A stretch of DNA of 64,000 nt from Diphasiastrum complanatum (GCA_029204225.1 CM055095.1:11067506-11131505), one strand, 5' to 3'; numbered from the stretch's first letter, positions 1-11,161 are shown. The notes: generated by a model from the letters alone, not told the origin. Program-made: numbers and translations.

Positions 1-1034
1 CACAAGAAGCCATAATGGGCCTACTGGTTTATCTTGTGGAAGATCCTATGGGATGTCCATTACTTGTGTATGATTATGAACTCAGAGAAGATGATATATT
101 GCACATGATATGATGCTTTGGACGCGGAGGAAGACATCACCGAGCCGATTGTCCACATCGAAGTGATCCATCAACATTCGAACCTATGTGTGGACAATGC
201 GAAGTTAACAATCCATGCATGGGTTTTCCAGTGTGGAGCTCAAAAATAGCTAGAAGCAATTTGGTATATGTAGATCGACATCATGCACCTATGTTGTCCA
301 GTTCACACACAGACTTAATGTGCTATAAGCTACAAATATTAGTGCTCATGGGTATAAAACAAGTGAAGAACAAGTCAATTTGATAAAAGTTCCAAACTAC
401 GTAGATGTATCCATGGGAAAACCGACGAGAACATCACAAAAGATAGAGCTCGTATAATCTACCAAGCCAATGGTAGCTGAGGAAGTCAAGAAAATGACAA
501 CCGATGCAGTCCCGTGTATTTTACCAAGTCTCTTGGCACAATCATTGCAAAGATTTCTTGTTGATGAATTATAAAGGGAGCCTGTGTCAACAGAGCCACC
601 TGAATGCAACTCAGCACAAGGTCCAAGGAAAAATATGACCACGCAGCCTTCAATTGGAAGGTGCAATATCAAGGGAGAGACTAAGGTTGATGATTGTCCT
701 TCAATGACCAAGATTCAACCAAAGTCTGATTGTTTCACAAAGCAACAGACCACCAACACAATGCCAAATCTAAGTATATCCTTTTCTTAAAAGTCCAAAT
801 CTAGGGAATTGAAGCCCAAATAGGCCAACTGTACAACAAGAACCTATGCCTTGTCCTCAATTGATAAGATTTTGTGCGGAAGAAATTTGTCAGATTTACC
901 ACGAATACCTAGATAGACAAAGTAGTCGAGCAAACAAGCCCTATACACTTTACGAATTGAGAGAGACCACGACAATACCATGGGGAGAAGTAGCGCCGAT
1001 CTATCATGATCAACATAACCAGTCTTATCATTAA
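1..1034 (+). pseudogene. Gag-like protein fragment, family G copy 1 (5' end outside window)
   Basis: Three broken reading frames carry the same protein as the minus-strand copy at 29159-29972 and the partial copy at 56575-56985. The order is a VEDP segment, a zinc-knuckle CX2CX3HX4C region (second Cys lost here: CFGRGGRHHRADC, positions 109-150), a second knuckle-like stretch CGQCEVNNPC (190-220), and an acidic/hydrophobic segment ending in a KGETKVDDCPS motif (near 690). A further open stretch at 846-1034 follows in the same direction. The knuckles suggest an LTR-retrotransposon gag C-terminus (family knowledge), but no capsid domain, protease or RT follows, so the assignment is an inference. 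Stops near 111, 383, 570 and 789 make it non-functional. It runs off the left edge of the window, and the right side is truncated by the CT-LTR repeat. Confidence 0.55.
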
Positions 1035-1240
1035 ACTTAGCTTTTGTAAAGTTCCTAAGTTGCGAAACACAACTTGTCCTCAAGAAACACAAAGTGATCT
1101 TGATGGTCAAGATCTTGATCTTGATGGAGCTTCAGTAGCCAATCAGATTGAAGGGGGCTCACTCTATAAGAGGGAGCCATTTCCTTTGTATTTGATCATC
1201 TTCTACTCTTCCTAATAAAACCATGTCTAGTTCATCTTGG

Positions 1241-1294
<54 letters not shown>

Positions 1295-1330
1295 CCCCTC
1301 TCTCGATGTAGGGAGTAGTAATTCGATGGT
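1031..1330 (+). mobile_element. CT-LTR repeat, copy 1 (5' truncated)
   Basis: This is the first of four copies (others: 13448-13965 minus, 38010-38448 minus, 63679-64000 plus). It has a promoter-like layout: a TATA box CTATAAGA at 1163-1170, a polyadenylation signal AATAAA at 1214-1219, then a CT microsatellite. That spacing is typical of the U3/R part of an LTR (known pattern). Full copies begin with TGTTGTCCGATTC, consistent with a TG LTR terminus; this copy lacks the first 230 bases or so. No primer site or internal coding region could be tied to it, so the parent element is unknown. Confidence 0.6.
1243..1304 (+). repeat. (CT)n microsatellite
   Basis: A nearly pure CT tract of about 60 bases with one TTT interruption near 1280 and a CCCC interruption near 1294. 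It lies just after the AATAAA of the CT-LTR; the same position carries a GA/CT tract in the right-arm copy. Confidence 0.95.
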
Positions 1331-1980
1331 CTATCAAAAGGGGTAGAACACTTGGATAGGAACCTAATTATGCTTAGTTGCTAGTTTAGATGCTTTTTAC
1401 ACTATATCTCTAACTCTAGCCCAATTTAACTCTACTTTCACTAACACTAACCACAAGCATACATCAACATGATAGGTGAAAGAAAAGAGAGAGAGAGAGA
1501 TATGAGATGGAGGTTAGCTCATGTGCTCAATATGCATGCTAAAGGAAAAGCCATAACAGGCTAAAAAAAGAGCAATAGAAATGAAAAACAATAAGGATAC
1601 ATCAAGAGTGATTAGCACACGAGGATGCTTGGCTCTCCAATTTGGTAGAGTTTTCTCCTCTCTATTAGCCACTTGCTTCCCATTGGGTACTTGCAAGAAG
1701 GTAGGATTGAATTCCTAGCCCTTCAAAAGAAACACAAACTAATCTATGATGCACAAAAAAGCACACCCCACCTAACACCACTTTGACTTTTGACTAATTA
1801 CAAAACTTAGAGAACTTAAGTTAACTTAAACTTTGGCCTTCTAATATTATTTTAAGCACATGGCCCAGATTCTAGCTTATTCAAAATAAATTATTTACAA
1901 GTGCTCATTGGGCTATGGGCTTACGCTCACAGGATGCCATGACCCTCACAACTTATTTCTACTAATTTCGGCTATTTTAT

Positions 1981-3590
1981 TTATATACATGGAAATATCC
2001 ACAACAGGGCCTCCGACCTGAAGTAGTGTCGGTCCCTCGGCACTATGGTGTTTAGTAATGCCCCCATTCTGCTCGTCTTTGTTGGATGATGTAGCCTGTG
2101 ACTTCTTCCATGAATTCCAATCATTTGGTGGTTTTTACATCCTTGGAGGTTAGGATGACGCCGGTTAGTAAAAATTGGTCGATCCATACTTGAAATCTGT
2201 TGATTCGTTTATCGCCTAATGACGCTACTCTATAGTACACTCTAGCCACTCAGAAATGGGTTAGGATAAAAAAAGGTGGGGGGTAAGAAGTCATCCCATT
2301 TTGTGGAGATGCCCATCAAAAATTCTAAGTCTCGGACAATTTTTGCAGATGCGCGAACCGTGGGATCGGGACACTGGTTATAGGATTTCTAAAATTGAAC
2401 GAGAGCCCTTTTAGCATCTATAGCAGTGCCCCACCCATGCTTCCGAGTGAATCCTTGACCAGTTCATTGTCTTTATGTTAATCTCGTCCAGTGGTGTGCC
2501 AAATTCCATCCATTTGGATCGTCATTGATAGGGGATGAAATGTGGGTCGGTCTGCAGTTGGCGTGGGCTTGCCACATAGGCCTTGATGGCCTTGATATTT
2601 TTCTCAAATTGTCGTTGCCGCCATTTAGGCTGTGGAGCCAATGCTGCAAGGTAGGCAAGCTCATTGATTTTGATGTCCTTTATTGAGAAAGATAATTGCC
2701 AGCCATCGCATGAGGATTCATATGGGTATTGGACTAGATACACGTTGATTTCGTCCCCTACCATCTTCGGTTTGCAAAAGGCTCGGCTGACAGATATCAA
2801 GCGAGAACCCAGGGAGGTGGATGCTTGTTGTTCCTCCCTAATCTGCCCTTGACTTGTTTCTACACCCTAATTGATATCTGGGCCCTGGTCCTAGGCTTGA
2901 TCTTGTGTATCATGCCCTGCTGCGTGTGGTCCTTGATCCTAGCCCAAACTGGCCTGTGTAGCTTCAAATGTTGGCGGTGCTGGAATTACCACCGGCGCTA
3001 TTGGTTGTTGTTGCCCCACATGTCGTTGGCAGGGCTTAAGAGCGCCACTTGCTTGTGCAAGCTTTTGTATGGCGTGTTGGCGGTAGTTGTTGAAATCAGC
3101 GTTTGTTGGTATCATCCCACTTGCATCGTTAAAAGATCCATCTTGTTTTGGCTGAGAGGGCAGTTGGTGGGGACGTGCTGGGCTAACCAAACTGCTTGTT
3201 GTTGTTGCAGGCTCTGCACCTCCACTCCTAGGCGTTCATTCTCTGTTTCAAGTATTAGTAGCCATGGGCCTGGAGCGGGGCTAGACGCTGCTTTGCTTAC
3301 TGTTGGATCTCCTGGACCTTTGCTTGGGCACTTGTCACTTGAAGAGGGTCTTGATATATCTTTGGAGAACTTTTCCATGTTGTTGCAGCTTTAGGAGTTA
3401 GTCCTTTTCTGTCTGCTCATGTTGGATGGCTACCTGCAGGTCTTGCTTGGTGGGACTAGCACAAAGAACAACTATATATTGCAACTTTTCCAATGGTTTT
3501 ACATAATAGTCCAAATTCGTCATAATACAAAATCGACGGATTATAAAAAAATCCAAAAAGCATGCAAATTTATACAAGCCAATAGGCAAC
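1981..3590 (-). pseudogene. Unrecognised protein, degraded copy in left inverted arm
   Basis: Read on the minus strand, the order is: a start-proximal segment with LCASPTKQDLQ (around 3490), a charged helix, a Gln-rich stretch with QQQQ (around 3195), an Asn/Gln/Pro-rich linker, a segment with FCKPKMVGDEINVYLVQYPY (2790-2730) and PKWRQRQFEKN (about 2615), and a C-terminal part ending near 1981 (PNLQGCKNHQMIG). The same order occurs on the plus strand at 11162-12740. Several frameshifts and stops interrupt both copies, at partly different places. The coiled-coil/Gln-rich layout would fit a gag or a captured host gene; I do not recognise the family. The large plus-strand open frame at 2825-3394 is the antisense shadow of this block. 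Confidence 0.45.
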
Positions 3591-3891
3591 AGTCATACAA
3601 AAAATTTTATTAAATGAAAAATATTACAAAGCCTGGTTCTTCAATGTCTACTCTATTTCCGACACTTTCATTAATGAGAGTTGCAATTTAGAATCATGCA
3701 ACAATTTTCTTCATTCATACGGATCCAAGAGCTCATAGTTTTCATACTTACTCATATCAACATACACAACATACAATGCAAAATGTGATGATCCAATCAT
3801 GGAAATTATGTCCTCCAAGAAAATGAGAAAGTGTCTTCATGGCCATTATCATTGTTTCACCATGTTGATGAAACTTTGAATGGGCAACACT

Positions 3892-4350
3892 TGTGAAAGA
3901 TTTCAACTAGTTTTGCTATTTTAGTCATATTTGTATATTTGGCAATCGGGGTCATTTTTCATATTAGACTTAGAGTTTGACTTTTTGAAGTTATATTAAT
4001 CTAAAAGAATTTGAATACATACTTTTGGAAAGTGTGGGAAAGTATAGAACACGAGTTTTGGAGAGATTCAATTTGAGTAGTAGATACATTGAATCTAGTC
4101 ACAAAAATAGTGGCGTTTTCATTATGGAGGGAAACCAAAGTTTGAATTTAGTTTTGGACGTACTATAAAAGGATGTAACTCATGGGAAGAGAAGACATTA
4201 TCTCTCTCTTCTATCATTCAAGCTTATACATGGCCCTCTTTGGTTCTACTTGTGATATCTTACAATTTTGTGTGTAGAATGTTCATTAAATGCTATTTTC
4301 AGATCCACACGTGTGAAATACATAAGAGAATTGAGAAGTTTCATATCTTT
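3892..4350 (+). mobile_element. Ty1/copia LTR, 3' part deleted
   Basis: Begins TGTGAAAGATTTCAACTAG, as do the LTR at 31684 (plus) and its TGTGAGAG relative at 61497 (minus). Similarity to the 31684 LTR continues through the TATA region to about the ACACGTGTGAAATA word at 4304-4320. The last third of the LTR and the primer-binding site are missing; the sequence passes directly into the copia gag start at 4431. Its first 265 bases also lie in the inverted-repeat arm. Confidence 0.75.
4164..4170 (+). promoter_or_regulatory. TATA box of copia LTR
   Basis: TATAAAA followed by GGATGTAACTC, identical in context to the TATA box at 31957-31963 in the related LTR. It lies only 8 bases outside the inner edge of the inverted duplication. 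Confidence 0.65.
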
Positions 4351-4430
4351 GTGATATCCTTTAGAAAATATTTGTTGTTGTTCAAAGGAGTGCTTTGTGT
4401 ATTGAAACAGGTTGAAAGAGAGGATCGGGT

Positions 4431-5945
4431 CATTGCTACATGGCTGCATCAAGTGGAGTCATGTTGGAAGCCAATGATAGGTTTACCTCAAATAGCTATT
4501 CATTGTGGAAAGTGGGGATGGAATCATTTCTTGAGATGAATGATGTTTTGGGTATTGTTGTAGGTTTGGAAGAGAGACCACCAACATAACAACATCAAAT
4601 GAAGTATAACAAGAGGGCCAAAAGGGCTCTACACATGATAAAGATGAATATTACCAATGAGCTTCTCAAGGAAGTTGGTAAGAGTACTTCGTCAAAGGAT
4701 GCTTGGGATTCATTGAAGAAGCTTTATGAATCCAAGTCTACTTCTATAGTGTTGACTCTAAGAAGACAAATCTTTTCTTGTTTGCAAAAGAGTGAAGAAA
4801 GTTGAAATACTTTTATTTTGAGAGTGAAACCTTTGAATGACGAGTTAGCTTGCATTGATGAGAGCATTAAGGAAGGAGAGCTTGTTCAAGTTATTGTTAA
4901 TGGATTGCTAGATGCTCATGCTAACATTGTTCAAAGTCTTGCTATTCAAAAGACTTTGCCAAGTTTGATTGATCTTCAAGAGATCTTGATCAATGAAGAA
5001 TATATGCTTCAAGGAAGAGGTGATTCTTCATCAACATCTCAAGTTGGAGAGGAGGCTATGTTCATCAAGCACAAATTCAAGGGAAAAGGCAAAACTTAGT
5101 GGTCTAAAGGGCAAGATCAAGGGGAGGCTTTTTCAAATGGCAAAAAGAAAGATAGATCAAAGCGCAAGTGCTTCCATTTTGGCATCAATGGACACTTTGC
5201 AAGTGAGTGCTACAAGAAGAAGAGAGATCAAGGAGACAAGCAAGGTAATCTTACTCTTGATGAGGATGGTTTGGATGTTCAAAATGAAAATGATGATGGT
5301 TTTGTGATGTCTTCATGTATGCTTGTTAATGATGTAGATCTATGGTGGATTGATAGTGCAGCAAGTTCACACATGACTTTTCACAAAGAGTACTTCACTA
5401 CTTTGTTGGCATATGGAGATGACAATAGGGTGATCTACACGGCCAATGATGGTGAGTGTGCAATCAAAGGGATTGGCGCGATTCCTATTTCTCTCTCTAC
5501 AAATAGGAATATTCATTTGGGAGATGCTTGTATGATCAGATTGAAGGATATCTTGATTGCAAAAAGTAAAGGCAAGGGAAGTTGTTCAAACTAGATGCTT
5601 GTGTTATTGCTAACCAGGTTGGATGTGTTTCAAGAGAGAAAATCACTATTCAAGAGGTTTGGCATATATGGATGAGAACCTAAACTTCAAGTCATTGGAG
5701 ATAATGACTAGAAACCAAGTTGTAATTAGTCTTCCAAGTTCCTTGAAAGTATCAATCATTTTTGTTAGTCTTGTGCTTTGTCAAAGTCACATAGACTACC
5801 TTATACTAGATCTACTTGTAGATCTACAAAGCCTTTTCAAGTTGTACATTCGGATATTCATGGAATTACTACAATTAGTAATAGTGGAGCTAAGATGTAT
5901 GTAACTTTTATTGATGATTTTAATAGATTTTGTTGGATCTATTGA
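4431..5945 (+). pseudogene. Ty1/copia gag-pol, truncated and frameshifted
   Basis: The gag starts at the ATG near 4440 (frame MAASSG) and continues through a UBN2-type capsid region (4599-5100; motifs RAKRALHMIKM, AWDSLKKLYESKS). A zinc knuckle follows at about 5170-5215 (CFHFGINGHFASEC), with the second Cys replaced by Phe. The aspartic protease carries WWIDSAASSHMT at 5343-5378, where DSGASSHM is usual. A frameshifted GAG-preINT/HHCC region (5620-5830) and the first part of the integrase core (VVHSDIHG, FIDDFNRFCW; 5840-5940) follow. Stops at 4804, 5097, 5593 and several frameshifts inactivate it. RT and RNase H are absent: the element ends abruptly near 5945. In plants this is the standard copia order PR-INT-RT-RH. 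Confidence 0.9.
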
Positions 5946-6423
5946 CTAAAGAATAGTTGTTAGCCAAATTTTTGACACAAAAAATCGGGCTAATTTGGAA
6001 CAAAACATAGTTACAAAGTAGTTAACAAGCACCAAAATACTGTGGATTTGGCGAAAGGTGAAGCAAAATGTTGGATCAAAGAGGGGTCCCAGCCCGCCCT
6101 TAAAGTGGCTAGACACGTTAATTAGTAGTAGATAATATATTTGTACAAACGGTCTAAGGAGCCGTCGAAAAGGTCAGATTTTGTAAGACTGAAGAAAAAT
6201 GCCGGTCCATGTAGAAATAGGTCCCAGCCCGTCTAAATGTGGCTAGCATGAAATTTTACGGCCTTAAAATTGGCCCGATAGTAAAAAAAATTGCCAATGC
6301 CGAGCAGAATTTTGATGTACCCAAAAATATTTTACTAATATCAAAAAACTTTTTGTTTTTCCATAACAATCGGTTTCTTCCCAAGATTGCTCATCTGTCA
6401 CTTGTAACCACGTCAGAATTATG
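5946..6423. other. No gene seen; two copies of a 20 bp phrase
   Basis: Between the copia remnant and the LTR array I see no coding signal. A phrase GGTCCCAGCCCG followed within a few bases by GTGGCTAG occurs at about 6086-6111 and again at 6220-6246. This could be the remains of a small repeat or of a non-autonomous element; no terminal repeats were found. Confidence 0.4.
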
Positions 6424-6769
6424 TCGAAGGGCCTAAATGTCAAGTTAGTGAATAAAGCTAGCTAATTCTTGGATATGATTGTTATTGAGATTGCATGTTA
6501 TTATACTTTTTATGAGAGAGAAAGAGAGAGAGAGAGAGAGGAAGTGTGAGCTATCTTTGCTATGGATCATAGAGTTAATGGATCACATTGTTAAAGAATA
6601 CGGTTAATGGATGTAGAGTTAGAGTTTGGATCTTCCATTCATGCTAAAATATGAACTAAAACTATCGCTCTCATGGGAACAAACCTACACGTGACAACTA
6701 ATTCCATCTCTATGATGCTAGATTGACTAAAGCTTGGATTCAGGTTAGGCAAGGAAAGAAACCCACTAC
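6424..6769 (+). mobile_element. LTR unit 0, internally deleted
   Basis: Starts at the GGGCCTAAATGTCAAGTTAGTG part of the unit and jumps after GAATAAAG to the later GATTGTTATTG(G/A)GATTGCATG part, so TATA and AATAAA are missing. Contains a GA tract near 6522-6541. Confidence 0.75.
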
Positions 6770-7527
6770 TGTTGCAGGGTTTGCGGATCCAAAGGCAACC
6801 CTAACCCTAGTTAATAAGTGAGAGGATTATTGCACCCTGCATGTGTAAGTCCAAGCCTGATGATTACATAGTTATTTGATTGATTAGTTAAAAGTCCATA
6901 AAAGGACTTTAGGCCTTTTTGGGGGACCTTAATTGTCGTAGGGCCTAAATGTCAAGTTAGTGAATAAAGTTGGGTTTCCCTCCAATTTTGATGGTTCCCA
7001 CACTTTTTTAAAATTTCAATAAAAAGAGAGACAAGAATGGACCAATAGGATTCAGAGGCTAGGGTCCTCCTCTCTTCTATAAGAAGAGACCAACTCAAGT
7101 TGCTCCTGATGTTCATTTTCTCATTTCAATAAAGCATATTCCGGGTTCTCTTCATGAATGGGTTGACGAATGTCTGTGTTCTTCTTCTTTCATTTTCCAT
7201 CTCTCATGCTTTCTTTGGTTTTTTGCTAATTGTTGGATCTGATTGTTATTAGGATTGCATGTTATTATACTTTTTATGAGAGAGAAAGAGAGAGAGAGGA
7301 GGTCCAAGCTATCTTTGTTGTGGATCGTAGAGTTAATGGATCGTAGTGTTAAAGAATAGGGTTAATGGATGTAGAGTTAGAGTTTGAATCTTCCATTCAT
7401 GCTGAAATCTGAACTAAAACTATCGCTCTCATGGGAACGAACCTACACGTGACAACTAAGTCTGTCTCTATGATGCTAGATTGACTAGATCTTAGATTCA
7501 GCTTAGGCAAGGAAAAAAACCCACTAC
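6770..7527 (+). mobile_element. LTR unit 1 (758 bp)
   Basis: Full unit, TGTTGCAGGG to CCACTAC. TATA box at 7078-7082, AATAAA at 7128-7133. Confidence 0.85.
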
Positions 7528-8270
7528 TGTTGCGAGGTTTGCGGATCCCAAGGGAACCCTAATCCTAGTTATTAATTGAGAGGAATTTGGCACCCTCTAT
7601 GTGTAAGTCCAACCCGATGATCACATAGTTATTTGATTGATTAGTTAGAAGTCAACAAAAGGATTCTAGGCCTTTTTGTGGGACTTTTATTGTCGCGGGG
7701 CCTAAATGTCGAGTTAGTGAATAAAGTTGGGTTTCCCCTCCAATTTTGATAGTTCTTACATTTTTTTGAAATTTGAATAAAAAGAGAGACAAGAATAAAC
7801 CAATAGGATTCAGAGACCAGGGTCCGCCTCTCTACTATAAGAAGAGACCAACTCCAGTTGCTCCTGATGTTCATTTCCTCATTTCAATAAAGCATATTTC
7901 GGGTTTTCTTCACAAATGGGTTGATGAATGTCCTTGTTCTTCTTCTTTAAATTTCCATCTCTCATGCTTTCTTTGGATTTTTGCTAGTTGTTGGATCTGA
8001 TTGTGATTGGGATTGCAAGTTATTATACTTTTTATGAGAGACTAAGTGTAAACTATCTTTGTTGTGGATCGTAGAGTTAATGGATTGTAGCATTAAAGAA
8101 TAGGGTTAATGGATGTAGAGTAAAATTTAGATCTTCCATTCATGATGAAATTTGAACTAAAACTATAGCTCTCATGGGAACGAACCTACGTGTCACAACG
8201 AACTCCATCTCTATGATGCTAGATTGACTAAATCTTGAATTCAGGTTTGGCAAGTAAAGAAACCCATTAT
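7528..8270 (+). mobile_element. LTR unit 2 (743 bp)
   Basis: Full unit; starts TGTTGCGAGG. TATA at 7836-7840 and AATAAA at 7886-7891. The GA tract present in the neighbouring units is largely lost near 8035. Confidence 0.85.
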
Positions 8271-9024
8271 TATTGCAGGGTTTGTGGATCCCTAGACAAC
8301 CCTAAGCCTAGTTAATAAGTGAGGGGGATTTGGCACCCTGTGTGTGTAAGTCTAACCCGATGATCACATAGTTATTTGATTGATTAGTTAAAAGTCAAGA
8401 AAAGGATTTTAGGCCTTTTTGCGTGACTTTTGATGTCGTAGGGCCTAGATGTCATGTTAGTGAATAAAGTTGGGTTTCCCTCCAATTTTGATGGTTCCCA
8501 CACTTTTTTAAAATTTGAATAAAAAGAGAGGCAAAAATGGACCAATAGGATTCAGAGGCAAGGGTCCTCATCTCTACTATAAGAAGGGACCAACTCGAGT
8601 TGCTCCTGAAGTTCATTTTCTCGTTTCAATAAAGCAGATTGGTTCTCTTCAGAAATGGGTTGATGAATGTCCTTGCTCTTCTTATTTCCTTTTCCATCTC
8701 TCATGCTTTCTTTGGATTTTTGCTAGTTGTTGGATCTGATTGTTATTGGGATTGCATGTTAATATACTTTTTATGAGAGAGAAAGAGAGAGAGAGGAAGT
8801 GTGAACTATCTTTGTTGTGGATCGTAGAGTTAATGGATTGTAGTGTTAAAGAATAGGGTTAATGGAAGTAGAGTTAGAGTTTGGATCCTCCATTCATGAT
8901 GAAATCTGAACTAAAACTATCGCTCTCATGGGAACGAACCTACGTGTGACAACTAACTCCGTCTCTATGATGCTAGATTGACTAGATCTTGGATTCAGAT
9001 TAGGATAGGAAAGAAACCCACTAC
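8271..9024 (+). mobile_element. LTR unit 3 (754 bp)
   Basis: Full unit; its first dinucleotide has changed from TG to TA. TATA at 8578-8582, AATAAA at 8628-8633. Confidence 0.85.
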
Positions 9025-9670
9025 TGTTGCAAGGTTTGCGGATCCCAAGACAACCCTAATCCTAGTTAATAATTGAGAGGAATTTGGCACCCTCTATGTG
9101 TAAGTCCAACCCGATGATCACATAGTTATTTGATTAATAAGTTAAAAGTCAATAAAAGGACTCTAGGCCTTTTTGCGAGACTGTTATTGCCGCAGGGCAT
9201 AAATGTCGAGTTAGTGAATAAAGTTGGGTTTCCCTCCAATTTTGATGGTTCCCACATTTTTTTAGAATTTGAATAAAAAGAGAGGCAAGAATGGACCAAT
9301 AGGATTCAGAGACTAGGGTCCGCCTCTCAACTATAAGAAGAGACCAACTCGAGTTGCTCCTGATGTTCATTTCCTCATTTCAATAAAGCATATTTCGGGT
9401 TCTCTTCATAATTGGGTTGATGAATGTCCTTGCTCGTCTTCTTTCCTTTTCCATATCTCATGCTTTCTTTGGATTTTTGCTAATTGTTGGATCTGATTGT
9501 TATTGGGATTGCATGTTATTATACTTTTTATGAGACAAGAAGTGTAAGCTATCTTTGTTGTGGAATAGCTCTCATGGGAATGAGCCTACACGTGACAACT
9601 AACTCCGTCTCTATGATGCTAGATTGACTTAATATTGGAATGAAGTTAGGCAAGGAAAGAAACCCACTAC
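9025..9670 (+). mobile_element. LTR unit 4 (646 bp, 110 bp deletion)
   Basis: TATA at 9332-9336, AATAAA at 9382-9387. A deletion of roughly 110 bases at 9563 joins the CTATCTTTGTTGTGG word to AATAGCTCTCATGGG. Confidence 0.85.
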
Positions 9671-10407
9671 TGTTGCAGGGTTTGCGGATCCCAAGGCAAC
9701 CCTAACCCTAGTTAATAAGTGAGAGGGATTTGGCTCCTTGCGTATATAAGTCCAACCCGATGATGACATAGTTATGTGATTCATTAGTTAAAAGTCAATA
9801 ATGGGACTTTAGCCCTTTTTGCGGGACTTTTCATGTCGAAGGTCCTAAATGTCAAGTTAGTGAATAAAGTTGGGTTTCCCTCCAATTTTGATGATTCCCA
9901 CACTTTTCTAAAATCTAAATCAAAAGAGAGACAAGAATGGACCAATAGGATTGAGAGGCCAGATTCCTCCTCTCTACTATAAGAAGGGACGAACTCGAGT
10001 TGCTCTTGATGTTCATTTCCTCGTTTCAATAAAGCAGATTGGTTCTCTTCAGAAATGGGTTGATGAATGTCCTTGCTCTTCCTCTTTTCTTTTCCATCTT
10101 TCATGCTTTCTTTGGATTTTTGTTAATTGTTGGATCTGATTGTTATTGGGATTGCATGTTATTATACTTTTTATGAGAGAGAAAGAAAGAGAGAGGAGGT
10201 CCAAGCTATCTTTATTGTGGATCGCAGTGTTAAAGAATAGGTTTAATGGATGTAGAGTTAGAGTTTGGATCTGCCATTCATGCTGAAATCTGAACTAAAA
10301 CTATCGCTCTCATGGGAACGAACCAAGGTGTGACAACTAACTCCGTTCTATGATGCTAGATTGACTAGATCTTGGATTCAGGTTAGGCAAGGAAAGAAAC
10401 CCACTAT
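9671..10407 (+). mobile_element. LTR unit 5 (737 bp)
   Basis: Full unit. TATA at 9978-9982, AATAAA at 10028-10033. Its AATAAA surroundings (CAGATTGGTTCTC) match units 3 and the minus-strand LTRs more than units 1, 2 and 4, hinting at an alternating history of duplication. Confidence 0.85.
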
Positions 10408-10547
10408 TGTTGTAGGGTTTGCGGATCCCAAGGCAACCCTAATCCTAGTTAATAATTGAGAGAAATTTGGCACCCTCTATGTGTAAGTCCAACCCGATGA
10501 TCACATAGTTATTTCATTAATTAGTTAAAAGTCAACAAAAGGACTCT
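10408..10547 (+). mobile_element. LTR unit 6, truncated
   Basis: Only the first 140 bases are present, up to AAAAGGACTCTA. The next base belongs to the right arm of the inverted duplication, which begins inside a copia LTR. Confidence 0.8.
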
Positions 10548-11161
10548 AAATTCAAACTTTGGTTTCCCTCCATAATGAAAACGCCACTATTTTTGTGACT
10601 AGATTCAATGTATCTACTACTCAAATTGAATCTCTCCAAAGCTTGTGTTCTATACTTTCCCACACTTTCCAAAAGTATGTATTCAAATTCGTTTAGATTA
10701 ATATAACTTTGAAAAGTCAAACTCTAAGTCTAATATGAAAAATGACCTCGATTGCCAAATATACAAATATGACTAAAATAGCAAAACTAGTTGAAATCTT
10801 TCACAAGTGTTGCCCATTCAAAGTTTCATCAACATGGTGAAACAATGATAATGGCCATGAAAACACTTTCTCATTTTCTTGGAGGACATAATTTTAATAG
10901 AATAATTTTTGTTGAGATTTCATGATCGGATCATCACATTTTGCATTGTATTTTGTGTATGTTGATATGAGTAAGTATGAAAACTATGAGCTCTTGGATC
11001 CGTATGAATGAAGGAAATTGTTGCATGATTCTAAATTGCAACTTTCATTAATGAAAGTGTCGGAAATAGAGTAGACATTGGAGAACCAGGCTTTGTGATA
11101 TTTTTCATTTAATATACAAAATATTTTTGTATGACTGTTGCCTATTGGCTTGTATACATTT

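Larger units (their letters stand above)
1031..4156 (+). repeat. Left arm of 3.1 kb inverted duplication
   Basis: Read as reverse complement, this stretch matches 10548-13766 nearly base for base: the CT-LTR segment, a block with GA repeats (1486-1500 versus 13231-13269), a decayed protein-coding block (1981-3590 versus 11162-12740), a non-coding block, and the first part of a copia LTR (3892-4156 versus 10548-10806). The outer edge is at the shared TTAAACTTAGC word at 1031/13766; the inner edge is at 4156/10548 inside the copia LTR. Most of the length difference lies in the microsatellites. The stretch 1331-1980 contains no gene that I recognise. Scattered substitutions between arms show the duplication is not recent, or has had time to diverge. 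Confidence 0.9.
6424..10547 (+). repeat. Head-to-tail array of gypsy LTRs (GyA/GyB family)
   Basis: One partial, five full or nearly full, and one partial copy of a 0.74-0.76 kb unit follow each other directly with no internal retroelement sequence between them. Unit boundaries are marked by AAACCCACTAC followed by TGTTGCAGGGTTTGCGGATCC. The unit is the same as the LTRs flanking the minus-strand gypsy bodies at 17516-19721, where a primer site and a polypurine tract confirm its LTR identity. Each full unit has a TATA box about 305 bases in and AATAAA about 50 bases later. The array is cut off on the right by the inverted-repeat arm at 10548. Open frames of 60-106 codons within it are chance or antisense and recur because the unit recurs. 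Confidence 0.9.

Noticed and set aside
2825-3394. 189-codon Cys/Leu-rich plus-strand open frame
   Set aside because: Antisense of the Gln-rich unknown coding block; CAA/CAG runs read backwards give Leu/Cys. Its inverted partner is 11722-11162 minus.
9784-10104. 106-codon minus frame with KEKRKSKDIHQPISEENQ
   Set aside because: Antisense through an LTR unit; broken in the other units.
7773-10139. Repeated 62-75 codon plus frames (NKKRxKNxPIGFR...)
   Set aside because: They recur because the LTR recurs; they span TATA and AATAAA signals and vary in frame and length between units.
6424-10547. CRISPR-like or satellite array
   Set aside because: Units are 0.74 kb with LTR signals and no spacers; a plant context excludes CRISPR.
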